Shown in pieces: positions 1 to 10,197 of a DNA stretch of 64,000 nucleotides. The translations under genes and the position numbers were made by a program. Numbering within the stretch: position 1 is the stretch's first letter; each line of letters opens with the position of its first letter. Source of the stretch: Candidatus Altimarinota bacterium (GTDB taxonomy: Bacteria; Patescibacteriota; Gracilibacteria; BD1-5; UBA6164). The notes beneath the pieces are model-generated. The model worked only from the letters and a program-made list of their open reading frames with translations, was not told the DNA's origin and ran no database searches. The DNA lies in the NCBI GenBank assembly GCA_020629795.1, contig JAHDCR010000001.1:214443-278442 (forward strand). Reading direction: 5' to 3'.

Positions 1-1
1 T

Positions 2-2551
2 TATTATTCAAAAAATCTCAGATACTTACAAATCACTCTTCCTAGGGCTGATTCAAAACTCGACAAAGAAAAAGAAACAAAAAAAGATTTCAAAGAAAAA
101 ATAGGGCAAATGTCGATGTTTTATAAGGCTATCCATAAACTTGCTGAGGCCGGACTACGAGATACATTGCTCAATTTCATCTTTGGTCACTCTAAAATAT
201 CTCTCGAGCTGGTATATGAATGATGAGAAGTAACATTTTATATAGTTACGTATGAAAACTATGTAAATCTTGTATCCCAGCATATAACATCTATTTATAA
301 TGATGCTGAAATACTCAGAGTAGAAAAAAAAGACTATATCAATCTGACTCAAGCGTGATACAAAATGAGAGCTGCCTCTCTCGGAAAAGAAAATGATGAT
401 TATTTTCCTATTAAAACCTTTAAGTACCTCGAGGATGATCCTATAAACAACTTTACTAATGTATTTGGTGGTCTGGACAAAGACGATAAAGCCGTATACC
501 AGGTTGTTATAAAACCTATAAGTTCTAAGTGGAATCAAAAAGCTATGAGAGCCGCAAGTATGGTGGCAAAATGAAAATACAAAAAAAATAAAAAATACGG
601 TCTGATTGGAACAATACTCAAACCCCTTACATGGATATGGAATCCTCTCGTTGCTATGATAGAAGGTCCTGAAGATATGGTATGAGGAAATAGCGCTCCT
701 GGAGCGAGTGAATGAGATGCATATAAGATATTCAACCAGGCTGAAACAGAAAGTCAAAAGGTTATGGGTGAGTCAGCAGCTCAACCATGATTTCAAACAT
801 CGATACGTATCATAGTTGCCTCTAAAACTCATAAACAAGCTGAAAATGCAGTGCATGCAATAGTTGCTGCTGCTAGTATATTTACCGATGAGTACAACAA
901 TGCTCTGGATAATCCTCAGATTTATGAAGATTCACTTCCATGGATATTTACTCCTATTCGTCATTTTGCTTTTCGGCATAAACTCGTAGGGTTTTTCCAA
1001 AATAAATCTGTTTTTTCAGCTGATGAGGCTTCAACGCTATATCATATGCCAGACATTAACTACAACAAATCACCTATTATTAATTGGCTTGAGTACAAAA
1101 AACTCCCGGTTCCACATAATCTCAAATATCCGAGCAATCCAACTATGCTCGAAGAAAAAGACCCCACAACAGGAGAGACTAAACTCGTTCATAGACATCT
1201 ATGAGGATTCCCGGTTTATAAAGATGGAGTACTCCTTGGATGGAACGAATATAGAAATAAAAAAACTCCAATTTATTTTGATAGAAAAGATAGAGGACGA
1301 CATCAATATATCATCTGAAAATCTGGTTGAGGTAAGTCAGTATATATCTGATATCTTGCCCGTCAGGATGTTTGGAATGGTGATGGTATCTGTGTTATCG
1401 ATCCGCATGGAGATCTCGTAGAAGACGTACTAGCATTTGTACCAAAAGAACGAGCAAAAGATGTCATCATATTTGATCCATCAGACACAGAAAGACCAAT
1501 GGGGCTCAATATGCTCGATATTATTTCTACTGATCCAGACATTAGAAAGCGTGAGATGGATAGGGCTGCTATGGATGCCACTGAAATATTTATTAAAATA
1601 TTTGGGGATGAAGTATTTGGTCCACGTATACAACACTACTTCCGTAATGGATGTCTGACACTCATGGAAGACGAGGAAGATGGTGGTACACTTATCGATG
1701 TACCAAGACTCTTTGTTGATGAAGCGTTTATGAAATACAAAACTCGAAATCTCAAAAATCCTGTTGTTAAGTCATTCTGGGAACATGAATATGCCAATAC
1801 AGGTGATAGAGAAAAACAAGAAATGATTCCGTATTTTTCTGCAAAATTTGGTCCATTTATTACCAACTCAACCATTCGTAATATTATTGGTCAGCCTAAA
1901 TCCGCATTTAACTTGCGTGACGTGATGGATAACAGAAAGATTCTTCTCGTTAATCTCTCAAAGGGTAAAATCTGAGCCCTCAATGCGCAACTTCTTGGTT
2001 TGATATTTGTATCCAAGATTAATATGGCCGCGATGAGTCGGGCTGATATACCAGAACCTGAACGTAAAGATTTCTTCATGTACGTGGATGAGTTCCAAAA
2101 CTTTGCAACTGAAACATTTGGAGAAATACTCTCTGAGGCCAGAAAATATAAACTTGCCCTCATTATGGCCCATCAATTTATCGCGCAAATTGGATGACAA
2201 GCTAAGTGAGGTGATAAACCATCTATTAAAGATGCGGTATTTGGTAATGCCGGAACAATCCAATCATTTAAAGTTGGTGCGGATGATGCTGAATATATGG
2301 AAAAAGAATATGCTCCTCTCCTCTCTCAGCAAGATATTATTGGGGTAGCCAACTATACAACCTACTGTAAACTCAATATTGATAACTCAACTACCAGGCC
2401 ATTTGATCTCAAAACTATATGGGACAATAACTATAAAAATCAAAAAGCAGCAGATATTATCAAAGAGTATTCTCGAAAAAAATATGGACGTAAAAAGAAA
2501 TATGTTGATATAGAAATCGAAGCAAGACTCGGAATTATGAATGAAAGTTAA
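2..2551 (+). CDS. VirD4/TraD-like T4SS ATPase (5' truncated)
   Basis: Hexameric-type P-loop ATPase resembling conjugative coupling proteins, expected to act at the inner membrane and energise DNA or protein transfer. The reading frame is already open at the window edge, so the N-terminus is missing; about 849 residues are visible. Walker A (IIGKSGGGKS) lies at 1310-1339 and two of its glycines (1316-1318 and 1328-1330) are UGA. A Walker B-like CVIDPHGDLVEDV follows at about 1390. A second conserved stretch (FFMYVDEFQNFATETF), typical of the TraD/TraM-recognition C-terminal half, lies near 2075-2120. The C-terminus is basic (KKYGRKKKYVD). Three pilin-like membrane genes follow on the same strand, which supports a T4SS-like role. 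Substrate is unknown. VirB4-like is the alternative, but the helical insertion and DEFQNFA motif fit VirD4 better. Confidence 0.85.
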
Positions 2552-2559
2552 ACGCATTT

Positions 2560-2592
2560 GAGGCCCAGCTACATATCGCTGGGCCTCTTTTC
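2560..2592 (+). terminator. Rho-independent terminator
   Basis: Perfect 10-bp stem (2560-2569 with 2578-2587), 8-nt loop, then TTTT. It closes the ATPase gene and lies in the gap before the convergent small gene. Confidence 0.9.
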
Positions 2593-2593
2593 G

Positions 2594-2830
2594 TTAGCAG
2601 GGTAAATACACCCACTCACCCGTTTTAGGATGATGATGTGAAGATCCTGACTTGATGAAGCCTCTTGCTTGAAGTCTTTTCTCAGCAGTACGTAATTCAT
2701 GCGCAATCAGAGAAAGACCAAGAACAATGATGCATACTGGAATAAACCAATCCCAAGCCTGGAGTCCTGCATAATAGGAAAAACCTAAAAATACAAGAGT
2801 CATTATTGCCCCTAGAATCCATTTCAACAC
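2594..2830 (-). CDS. small two-TM membrane protein, no UGA codons
   Basis: 78 residues with two predicted membrane segments (about residues 3-22 and 27-46) and a basic/histidine-rich tail (SGSSHHHPKTGEWVYLPC). No function recognised. The GTG start is set by a textbook AGGAGGT 8 nt upstream (2839-2845), which is unlike the leaderless-looking AT-rich starts of neighbouring genes. It has its own consensus promoter (2877-2906). None of its 7 glycines is UGA, the stop is TAA, and base composition looks richer in G+C than its surroundings. It therefore reads identically in tables 11 and 25. This suggests recent acquisition from a standard-code source, or a special expression class. Confidence 0.7.
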   Translation of the reverse strand: MLKWILGAIMTLVFLGFSYYAGLQAWDWFIPVCIIVLGLSLIAHELRTAEKRLQARGFIKSGSSHHHPKTGEWVYLPC

Positions 2831-2838
2831 TTTTCCTC

Positions 2839-2845
2839 ACCTCCT
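2839..2845 (-). promoter_or_regulatory. consensus Shine-Dalgarno AGGAGGT
   Basis: Perfect AGGAGGT on the minus strand, 8 nt from the GTG start at 2830. It stands out because conserved genes here (gatA, fusA, efp, rplS) start after A/T-rich leaders with no such motif. Confidence 0.75.
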
Positions 2846-2876
2846 CTCTGGTTGGTGGTTTCATGGTATTCGTAAT

Positions 2877-2906
2877 TGTATATTACGTTTAACGGTAAAT
2901 AGTCAA
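2877..2906 (-). promoter_or_regulatory. sigma70-type promoter for the small gene at 2594-2830
   Basis: Minus strand TTGACT (2906-2901), 18-nt spacer, TATACA (2882-2877). Predicted transcription start near 2870, giving a leader of about 40 nt that contains the SD. Confidence 0.6.
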
Positions 2907-2917
2907 CTTTCATATAT

Positions 2918-2946
2918 TTGCAGCAATATAAAAAATATAGTACACT
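2918..2946 (+). promoter_or_regulatory. sigma70-type promoter for the pilin-module operon
   Basis: TTGCAG (2918-2923), 17-nt spacer, TACACT (2941-2946), about 30 nt before the ATG at 2975. It diverges from the minus-strand promoter just upstream. Confidence 0.5.
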
Positions 2947-2974
2947 ACTATAAATACAACTAAAATACCTGCGT

Positions 2975-3952
2975 ATGAAGTACATTATATTCCTGATTGT
3001 TTCCCTGTCTGTGTTCTTTTTTACGCAGCAGAGTACTTATGCCGTTAATATAGGAACAATAAACGGATGACAAAGTGTGGACAATCTGCAAATTTGAGCG
3101 AGTAACGGAGCTGAATCAGATAATGCTGATAATAACGAAAAACTTGCTAATTTTGATGATGAAAATTTCATATGAGTAAGTTCGGGTTGAGAAAGAGGTC
3201 TATATAATACGCTCATAGCTATAGCTCAAGCTCTAAAAAATATTTTTTATGTTATAGCTACTATATATTTCCTCATTATATGTATCAAGCTCATTTTTGC
3301 TGGAAATACAGAGGAAGAGCTCGGTAATTTCAAAAAATGAATCATCTGGATTACTATTGGTCTGATAGTCATGCAAATTGCCTTTGTCTATACTCAAATA
3401 CTCTTTGATCAGTGAGTTTCCGCAAGTCTTGGTGCAACCCTCATCCAAAACTTGGTTCTGCCTCTGGTGAATCTTATCCAAACATTGGCTTCAATATTCT
3501 TTATTGCTATTGCTATATTTGCATTTTACCGACTTGTTACTGCTAATGGAAATGAGGAAGCAGTGAAGTCTTGAAAGATGACTATAGTTTATGCTCTTAT
3601 AGGTTTCCTAATTGTAAAACTTGCGCAGACTATAGTAGAAGCATTTTATGGTAAAATCAATTGTGGATCTTGAGCATTGATCGGATCTGGAAGTCAATGT
3701 GTTAATGTATCTGAAATGTCGGAAGGAATCCAAATTATAATTAGGATACTCAACTGGATGAATGGTTTTGTCGCTATAGTTGTGCTCATTATGATTATTT
3801 ATGCAGGAGCGCAAATACTACTATCTGCATGAGATGAAGAAAAAATTAAAAAATGAAAACAAGCTATTCTCTATATCGCAATTGGTTTATTTGTACTCGC
3901 GATTAACTTTTTAATAATTACATTCTTCCTCAGACCGGAAGGAGTTCTCTAA
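2975..3952 (+). CDS. secreted/membrane protein with three fused T4SS-pilin-like modules
   Basis: 325 residues. Signal peptide at about 1-23 (hydrophobic core ending STYA). The rest is about six membrane helices arranged as three units. Each unit carries an acidic-basic hairpin followed by a helix: GNTEEELGNFKKGIIW (about residue 110), GNEEAVKSGKMTIVY (about 192) and GDEEKIKKGKQAILY (about 286). This G-x-EE-x-x-K-x-(A/G)K-x-x-I pattern is characteristic of VirB2/TrbC-like pilins of CPR genomes, which normally have one unit. Two extracytoplasmic Cys (CGSG...SQC) lie between units 2 and 3. First of three tandem genes downstream of the VirD4-like ATPase. A scaffold or pilin-like membrane complex is inferred; exact role unknown. 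Confidence 0.75.
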
Positions 3953-3962
3953 ACATATAAGT

Positions 3963-4859
3963 ATGAAAAAAATTCTAATAACATTATGTATAGCTCTTTG
4001 ATTTTTCTATATTTCAGGAGTAAATGCAGCTATCACGATTCCATGATCAGAGGAGATCCAGGCTGTTTCTCTCGACGTAGCAGGAGGATGAGACACTGTC
4101 GCTAACATCAACTTTGTGGGGATAGAAATCCTCAGAGTCATAAAAAGAATTCTCATGGGAATCATGGTAATATTTATGGTTTATACGGGTGCTATGATGA
4201 TAATGTCTATGTGATCCAATGAAGAGCAGCTCTCATCAGCAAAAAGACAAATCTGGTATGCAGCTGTCGCGCTTGTATTTATTAATATTCCTGAAAGTTT
4301 ATACAGAGTTTTTGTAAAAGATAGTTCCACTACTGTTTGAGGAAATATAAGTACAGATGCCTTTGAAAATGGGAGTAGTGATACAACTTGAAATTTATTA
4401 GTAGATTGGGTTCAGTTATGACTCACTGTAAACAATAGTATTGTATTCTTTTTAGAGATGGTTATTTTCCTTGGAGCTGTATTTATGATAACACTTGCTG
4501 GTATTCAACTTATGACATCTCGTGGAAGAGAAGAAAGTATGAAAGAAGCCAAAAACAAGATACTCTACACAGTGCTTGCTCTGATATTTGTAGGAATAAT
4601 TGAAGCTTGGAAACGTCTTGCTTTTGGATGAGTGATAGATGATGGAGTGGATTTATTTGAATCTCTCGTAAACCTTGCTCTCTTCTTTGCTGTTCCAGTT
4701 GCTGTATTCTTTCTTGTTCTTGCAGCATACTATCTGATCACTTCAAATGGTGATGAGGAGCGTGTGAAAAAAGCAAAAAGTATTATTATCAATACTCTCC
4801 TTGCAACTCTGATTCTTCTTGCGGGATACACCTTCCTCTTGGATTTAGCATCATTCTAA
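3963..4859 (+). CDS. secreted/membrane protein with three fused T4SS-pilin-like modules
   Basis: 298 residues, beginning 10 nt after the preceding stop, so probably in the same operon. Signal peptide at 1-22 (ends GVNA). Three repeats of the two-helix pilin unit are visible: GSNEEQLSSAKRQIWY (about residue 84), GREESMKEAKNKILY (about 187) and GDEERVKKAKSIII (about 263). It is similar in architecture to the upstream gene but diverged in sequence. The last helix ends at the C-terminus (LDLASF). Family assignment is by motif only. It could form the membrane base or a pilus-like fibre of the T4SS-like machine. Confidence 0.75.
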
Positions 4860-4876
4860 TACTTTAAATAACACTT

Positions 4877-5278
4877 ATGAAAAAATTAATAGTAATATCT
4901 GCCATACTCCTCAGTAGTTTTTTTCTCACTGAATATGTATGAGCTGCATACGTAGAAGTTCAAGTTACTGAGCCTGTACCTTGAGCAAATTGTTGAGCTG
5001 CCGATAGTGATTGAGTACATACATGTCAAGTTCAAGCTGGTTTTGGGACTGTTATGGAGCTCTTTGGTGGAATTATTAAGTACTTTACTCTTATTGCAGC
5101 GCTATGAAGTGTACTATTTATAGTCATAAATGGGATCCTCTACTCTATGGCAGGTATTAATGATGGACTAAAAACCTGAGCAAAAGACCGGATAGTAAAA
5201 ACTCTCATGTGACTCATACTCCTTCTGCTTTCTTGAGTTATACTCAACGCTATTGCTCCTTGGATATATACAGTATAA
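4877..5278 (+). CDS. single-module T4SS pilin-like protein
   Basis: 133 residues: signal peptide (1 to about 24, ending GAAYV), a short extracytoplasmic segment with two Cys (NCGAADSDGVHTCQ), then two membrane helices around a GINDGLKTGAKDRIVKTL loop. This is the normal length and topology of a VirB2/TrbC-like pilin, unlike the two preceding fused versions. It lies 17 nt after the preceding gene and closes the operon before a strong terminator. It is the most likely fibre subunit of the set (inference). Confidence 0.75.
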
Positions 5279-5304
5279 AAAACTCTCCCAAGGAGAGTTT
5301 TTTA
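5279..5304. terminator. bidirectional terminator
   Basis: Stem AAAACTCTCC / GGAGAGTTTT with a 3-nt loop, followed by TTTTTAT on the plus strand and by a T-run on the minus strand. It serves the pilin operon and the convergent mutL, whose TAA stop lies in the stem edge. Confidence 0.9.
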
Positions 5305-7140
5305 TCGTTCATATTTATCGAGCAATTCATCTAAACTAATATCATAAACTACTGGTCTCCCATGAGGACAGGTCGCACTATAGTCTATAGCTGCATCATA
5401 CAAGAGCTTATTTATTTCAAAAATACTCAGTTTATCTCAAAACTTAACTGCAGATCTACATGCGGTATAAGCCCATATCTTATGACGTATTTCATCAAGT
5501 CACACAGATCATACTCCAGATACATCGCTGAGTATTTTTTGAAACGATTTTTCTATATTTTGACCCGACATAAAGTCAGGAATACTAGAAATAAGTATAT
5601 TATTATTCGATAATATTTCTATTTCAAAGCCCATATTTTCAAAATCCTCCATATATGTTTCCAAGACTTCAATTTCACTTACAATCAGGTGCATTCAGAT
5701 TCCTCACAAGAGTCATTGCACTTTTGGAGTGTAAGAACTATTTGATAATTTTTCATATATAACTCTCTCAGCAAGTGCATGCTGGTCTAGTATCTGTAGT
5801 CATGTAGAGGTCTCTACTATAATATATGAGTTATGAACTTGTCCTATAATTCGTCATAGTGGAGTTTCTCTCAAATCTTGAGTTTGATGATTGTTTTCTA
5901 CATTTAAAGAGTGAGAAGTACTGTCTCAGCTATGCTGATTTCATCACAGAATTTGCTTATTAAATTCTATTGAAGCTTGTGAAGGGTTAGTAGTCGTATT
6001 TTTATAAGGAGAATAACTTTTAAATTTTGTTCCTGAGCCTGTGTAATACTCTTGTTTTACACCTCAAAAACTATTTTTAGAGCTGTCTTTTAAAGTATGA
6101 GATCAAGTTGAGTAAGTATCCTCAGGAGCCTTAATATCTCATACTAAACTTACTCGTTCAAGTTCATCCTTAATACCATGATAGACACTTCGAAATATAG
6201 TAGCTTCTCAAGCAAATCTCACTTCCATCTTTCTTGGATGCACGTTTACGTCAACCTGTGTAGGATCGACATCTATAGAGAGAATATATCAGGGCTGAGT
6301 CCCATGAGGAATAAACCTGTTATATGCATCAAATACTGCTTTTGCAATCATAGGAGACTGGATGACTCTCTTATTTACATAGAGGAGTTGTCTATTTTTA
6401 TTTTTAAAAGAAACTTTAGGATCGGTGATGTATCATGAAACTCTGACTCATGAAAATTCATGAGAGAGTTCTCTCATATTTTCTGAAAATTCTCATCAAA
6501 ATATTTCATATATACGCTCCCTAATGCTTTGTCCTATTGGAAAATTATAAACACCCTTTTGATCATGAGTGAGTGAGAGTCAAACATGTGGATATATTAA
6601 GGCTACTTTTTGAATAAATTCTTGTATTTTTAGATATTCTGTTCTTGGTTTTTTGAGATATGCGAGTCTTGCTGGAGTATTGAAAAATAGATTTTCAACC
6701 TTTATATGAGTTCCATTTTCTTGCGCTACTTTAGCCTCAGAAGTTATTTCTCAGCCAGAGGTAATTATCTGTTTTGCGCTGATAGAATCTAGTGTCTTTG
6801 AGGATATAGTAAACTCACTCACTGAGGCAATACTGGCAAGCGCTTCTCATCTAAATCCAAAAGTCATCACCTCATATAAATCCTCTATTGTCTGGATTTT
6901 TGAAGTAGAATATTTTTCTAGTGCGAGTGGGAGATCCTCTCATAAAATTCAAGCTCCATTATCTTTCACTACTATCTCATCAATACCTCCATTCTTGAGA
7001 GAAATATCTATTTGAGTTGCACCAGCATCAAGAGAATTTTCTACAAGTTCTTTTACTACTGAAAGTGGACGTTCCACTACTTCACCAGCAGCAATCTGAT
7101 TTGCAAGTTGCTTTGGTAGGGTGATTATTTTTTGAGTCAT
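5302..7140 (-). CDS. mutL: DNA mismatch repair protein MutL
   Basis: 612 residues. The N-terminal GHKL ATPase has all motifs: [30 protein letters not shown] and GFRGEALASI. The G of GFRGEAL (6847-6849) and the last G of DNGAGI are UGA. The C-terminal half keeps the latent endonuclease signature [12 protein letters not shown] (DQHAx2Ex4E) and late motifs [10 protein letters not shown] and CPHGRP, so this is a nicking-type MutL that works downstream of a mismatch sensor. No mutS is in the window. The linker (about residues 330-420) is rich in Ser, Asn and Thr. Transcribed away from the T4SS-like block, converging on its terminator. Confidence 0.97.
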
Positions 7141-7191
7141 AGTTTTGATATTACTTTTACCTGGAGAGTGTATTTATTTTTTAGGGAAAAT

Positions 7192-7217
7192 AAATCCTAC
7201 TTTTCAGTAGGATTTTC
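7192..7217 (-). terminator. hairpin terminator
   Basis: AAATCCTAC / GTAGGATTT with a 6-nt loop, located at the stop of the 85-residue gene. On the minus strand it is followed by TTTATTTTCC, so the T-tract is weak. Confidence 0.6.
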
Positions 7218-7454
7218 AGCTTCTTGTTTTGTATTTCAACTTAATGTCTCAAATATTTTATCTTTTATTACATATGGAACCATAGAATAGTAGACAATAA
7301 GTTGCTTCATATTTTCATAGTATCAAACAAGCTCAACTCAAACTTTCAGTATTTTTAAAACTCTCATAAGTATAAGAGTCAAAAGTGTTCCGACCACTAT
7401 AAGAAAAAATGTTGCTACTAATTGAAGCAGCTGCAATGTGGATAGTTCTATCAT
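7197..7454 (-). CDS. small single-TM protein, unknown
   Basis: 85 residues. One strong membrane helix (about 8-31, LQLLQLVATFFLIVVGTLLT), then a charged cytoplasmic tail ending ENPTEK. Two UGA-Gly codons follow the helix and one lies near the C-terminus. It starts 10 nt downstream of the stop of the 165-residue gene, so the two are likely co-transcribed. No family recognised. Confidence 0.7.
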
Positions 7455-7464
7455 AAAAAGTGTA

Positions 7465-7962
7465 TTAATCTAACTCGTCTATACTCTTATTTATATCTAA
7501 ACTCATAGATTTTACAATTTTTTGTATGTTTTCCTCACCTACTAAAATTTTTGTGACTTTTGTATCTTCATATACTACTAAGCTTTCTATTTTTCAAACA
7601 CCAAATACTTTTTCATCAAGATCTTTCATGGAAATATCAGCAAGCTTCAGAGCAATATTTTGTGAAAATGCCTTCGCTGACAACACAGGAAATTTATAGA
7701 GAAGCTCCTTAAAAAAAGTAGATTTTGTATCAACAAATATAATGATTGCTTGATGTTTGAATTTCTTTTCCTTTCCTGAAGCTGAATCAGTTCATGTTGT
7801 TGTTTTAGATTTTTCTAAAAAAGCTTTTATTTCAGCTATAGACTTGAGGGTAAATTGAGAATCAGCTAGTTTAGCTGCTGAATATTCTACAGCAGATTTA
7901 GAAGCCGTAATAGCAGAGTCTTTGAGCTTTGAGGCTTTATTTTTCAGTTCTAAAAAATCCAT
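7465..7962 (-). CDS. hypothetical protein, 165 aa
   Basis: Soluble protein with an N-terminal helical, Ala/Lys/Ser-rich stretch (about 1-50, KLKDSAITASKSAVEYSAAK), a low-complexity TTTGTDSASG linker, and a mixed alpha/beta C-terminal half (KHQAIIIFVDTKSTFFKEL). No signal peptide or membrane segment. Ends TAA. Probably the first gene of the pair with the 85-residue protein. Function unknown. Confidence 0.7.
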
Positions 7963-8027
7963 AATCACACAATTAATAAGTATTAGGATAATACTAACAC
8001 ATATTTAATAAAAAGTGTAGAAAAAAC

Positions 8028-8055
8028 TTGCCTTTTTATACCTTTTTTATATGAT
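8028..8055 (+). promoter_or_regulatory. promoter of rplS
   Basis: TTGCCT (8028-8033), 16-nt spacer, TATGAT (8050-8055). It overlaps an upstream in-frame ATG at 8051, which argues that translation starts at 8087. Confidence 0.6.
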
Positions 8056-8086
8056 ATGCTCGATTTTAGAAATAATTACAAAAACA

Positions 8087-8557
8087 ATGACAAACGTTGA
8101 TATAGTAAGAAAGGCTCAAAATGAGTTTCTTCAACAAGGAAGACCAGACATGAAAACTGGTATGGAAGTAGAAGTATACCAAATCATTAAAGAAAATGGA
8201 AAAGAAAGAGTACAAAGATTTAAAGGTATTATCATAAAAATTGCTGGAAAATCTGAACTCGAAAAAACAATTACAGTAAGAAGAAAAGTTGGAGCATTTG
8301 GTGTAGAAAAAATCTTCGCTGTACACTCTCCTACTATAGAAAAAATCGACGTACTAAGACAATTCAAGGTAAGAAGAAAATCTATTAAATTTATTAGAGA
8401 ACTTACAGGTAAAGCTGCAAGACTGAAAGAAATTAAAATGGATAAGGAAGTACTGAATTCTCCTAGAACTCTCCCTACATTTGAGGCACCTAAAGTTGAG
8501 ACTCCTAAAGCTCAAGAAGAAGCTCCAGTAGAAGAAACTAAGACTGAAGAAAAATAA
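8087..8557 (+). CDS. rplS: 50S ribosomal protein L19
   Basis: 156 residues. The L19 core is clear: GRPDMKTGMEVEVYQII, RVQRFKGIIIKIAG, TVRRKVGAFGVEKIFAVHSP and a KVRRKSIKFIREL stretch. The last 45 residues (after KAARLKEIK) are an extra acidic Pro/Glu tail not found in standard L19 (about 115 aa). Start chosen at ATG 8087 because the alternative at 8051 lies inside the promoter -10. No UGA codons among about eight glycines, in keeping with high expression. L19 sits at the 30S-50S bridge. Confidence 0.95.
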   Translation: MTNVDIVRKAQNEFLQQGRPDMKTGMEVEVYQIIKENGKERVQRFKGIIIKIAGKSELEKTITVRRKVGAFGVEKIFAVHSPTIEKIDVLRQFKVRRKSIKFIRELTGKAARLKEIKMDKEVLNSPRTLPTFEAPKVETPKAQEEAPVEETKTEEK

Positions 8558-8599
8558 GAAAATAATTATTAAAAATAAGAAAATAATTATTAAAAATAA
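8550..8599 (+). repeat. 21-bp tandem repeat over the rplS stop
   Basis: The unit AAAAATAAGAAAATAATTATT occurs twice in full (8550-8570, 8571-8591) and once in part (8592-8599). The rplS TAA is inside the first copy and the repeat brings a second in-line TAA. Confidence 0.8.
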
Positions 8600-8601
8600 A
8601 G

Positions 8602-8630
8602 CATCTCGACCTTGAGATGTTTTATTTTTT
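8602..8630 (+). terminator. rplS terminator
   Basis: CATCTC / GAGATG stem with a 6-nt loop, followed by TTTTATTTTTTT. Confidence 0.8.
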
Positions 8631-8670
8631 TCCTATACTTCTGCTATAAATTAATTTTCAATACAAAACT

Positions 8671-10128
8671 ATGAGTTTCGCATATAAAAGTGTCCTAGAA
8701 ATACAAGAAATGATTCGCAACGGAGAAGCTACTTCAAAAGAAGTATGGGATTATTTCATGCAAAGAGCAGAGACAGAAGATAAAAATCTTGGAAGTTTTA
8801 ACTCGTTTAACAAAGAATGATTTAATGATTCTGATGCAGAACTCCTCGGAATACCTCTTGGTATAAAAGATATTTTCTGTGAAAAGTGAGTCATCACTTC
8901 AGGAGCTTCTAAAATGCTCTCTGATTATATTCCACCATATGAATCTACAATCACAAAGAGACTTAAAGCAGCCGGAATGAGCTCTCTAGGTAAATGTAAT
9001 ATGGATGAGTTTGCAATGGGAAGTAGCTGAGAAAATTCTCAAATAAAAGTAACTAAAAATCCTCATGGTACTGGAAGAATTCCTGGTGGATCAAGCTCTG
9101 GATCAGCAGCAGCAGTTGCAGCTGGACTTGTGCCAGCAGCTCTTGGAACCGATACTGGGTGATCTATTCGTCAGCCTGCAAGTATGTGCTGAGTAGTATG
9201 ATTTAAACCGAGTTATGGACGAAACTCTCGTTTTTGAGTTATGCCAATGGCATCAAGTCTCGATACTCCTGGAACATTTACACATACAGTAAAAGATGCT
9301 GCATACCTCTATAATCTCATGAACGGTTATGATGAGCTAGAAGGTTCGTCTCTCCCATGAAAAGACACAATAGATATGTCAGTTTTTGATACAAAAGATA
9401 TGTCATGAGTAAAGGTTTGAGTGCCAAAAGAGTATTTTGAGCAGGGACTAGATGCGTGAGTAAAAAATAAAATTCTAGAAACAGTTGAACAGATGAAATC
9501 TCTATGAGCCGAAATAGTAGACATATCTCTTCCTATGACAAAATACGCAGTAGCAGCTTACTACATCATTTGTCCTGCAGAAGTAACAACCAATCTAGCT
9601 CGTCTCGATGGAATACGTTATGGACATAATAGTCAGCTTTCAAATAATGGTGTCGATGAAATATATCTTCACAATAGAGGTGAAGGACTTGGTGATGAAC
9701 CAAAACGTAGATCAATTCTCTGAAGCTATGTACTCTCTGCATGATTTTATGATGCCTATTATAAAAAAGCCGCACAGGTAAGAACGCTTATAATAGAAGA
9801 TTTTAAAAAAGCTTTTGAGCAAGTTGATGTTATAGTTTGACCAGTAGCTCCGTCAGTTGCATGGGAATTATGAAAAAACTGTGATGACCCACTAAAAATG
9901 TATCTCGAGGACGCATATACTATACCAGCATCACTCGCGGGACTTCCAGGAATTTCTATCCCATGTTGATTTACAGAAAGTAATGATGACAAAAGAGAAA
10001 GTCTTCCTGTTTGATTTCAAATCCTCGGACCAAGACTCGGTGAAGAAAAACTTCTTCAAATAGCACACACGCTTGAAACAAGCATGGATGTCAGAGAAAC
10101 TATGATTCCAAAAGCTTACAAAGCCTAA
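8671..10128 (+). CDS. gatA: Glu-tRNA(Gln)/Asp-tRNA(Asn) amidotransferase subunit A
   Basis: 485 residues, normal GatA length. Amidase-signature catalytic elements are present: Lys in [10 protein letters not shown], the cis-Ser loop in GGSIRQP, and the nucleophile loop [12 protein letters not shown]. The second Gly of GGSIRQP (9160-9162) is UGA. GatA hydrolyses glutamine and passes ammonia to GatB for transamidation of mischarged tRNA. gatB and gatC are not in this window. It has its own terminator and the start follows an A/T-rich leader without SD. Many UGA-Gly codons break it up under the standard code. Confidence 0.97.
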
Positions 10129-10151
10129 ATACTCAATATTTGCAATACTTA

Positions 10152-10186
10152 TCCCTTATATGATACAATATAAGGGATTATTTATT
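10152..10186 (+). terminator. gatA terminator
   Basis: Perfect 9-bp stem TCCCTTATA / TATAAGGGA with an 8-nt loop, followed by TTATTTATT. It lies only 12 nt before the next ATG. Confidence 0.75.
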
Positions 10187-10197
10187 AGATTGATATT

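Noticed and set aside
1200-1420. Possible frameshift in the VirD4-like ATPase between the segments ending at 1204 and starting at 1363
   Set aside because: With UGA as Gly the same frame runs straight through and yields the Walker A motif; the frame-3 reading there is a shadow.
5302-7140. mutL and other conserved genes as pseudogenes with many internal stops
   Set aside because: All interruptions are UGA at positions where the families have Gly; frames are otherwise intact from start to TAA or TAG.
8051-8086. L19 start at ATG 8051
   Set aside because: This ATG lies inside the -10 element of the likely promoter; the start at 8087 gives the normal L19 N-terminus.
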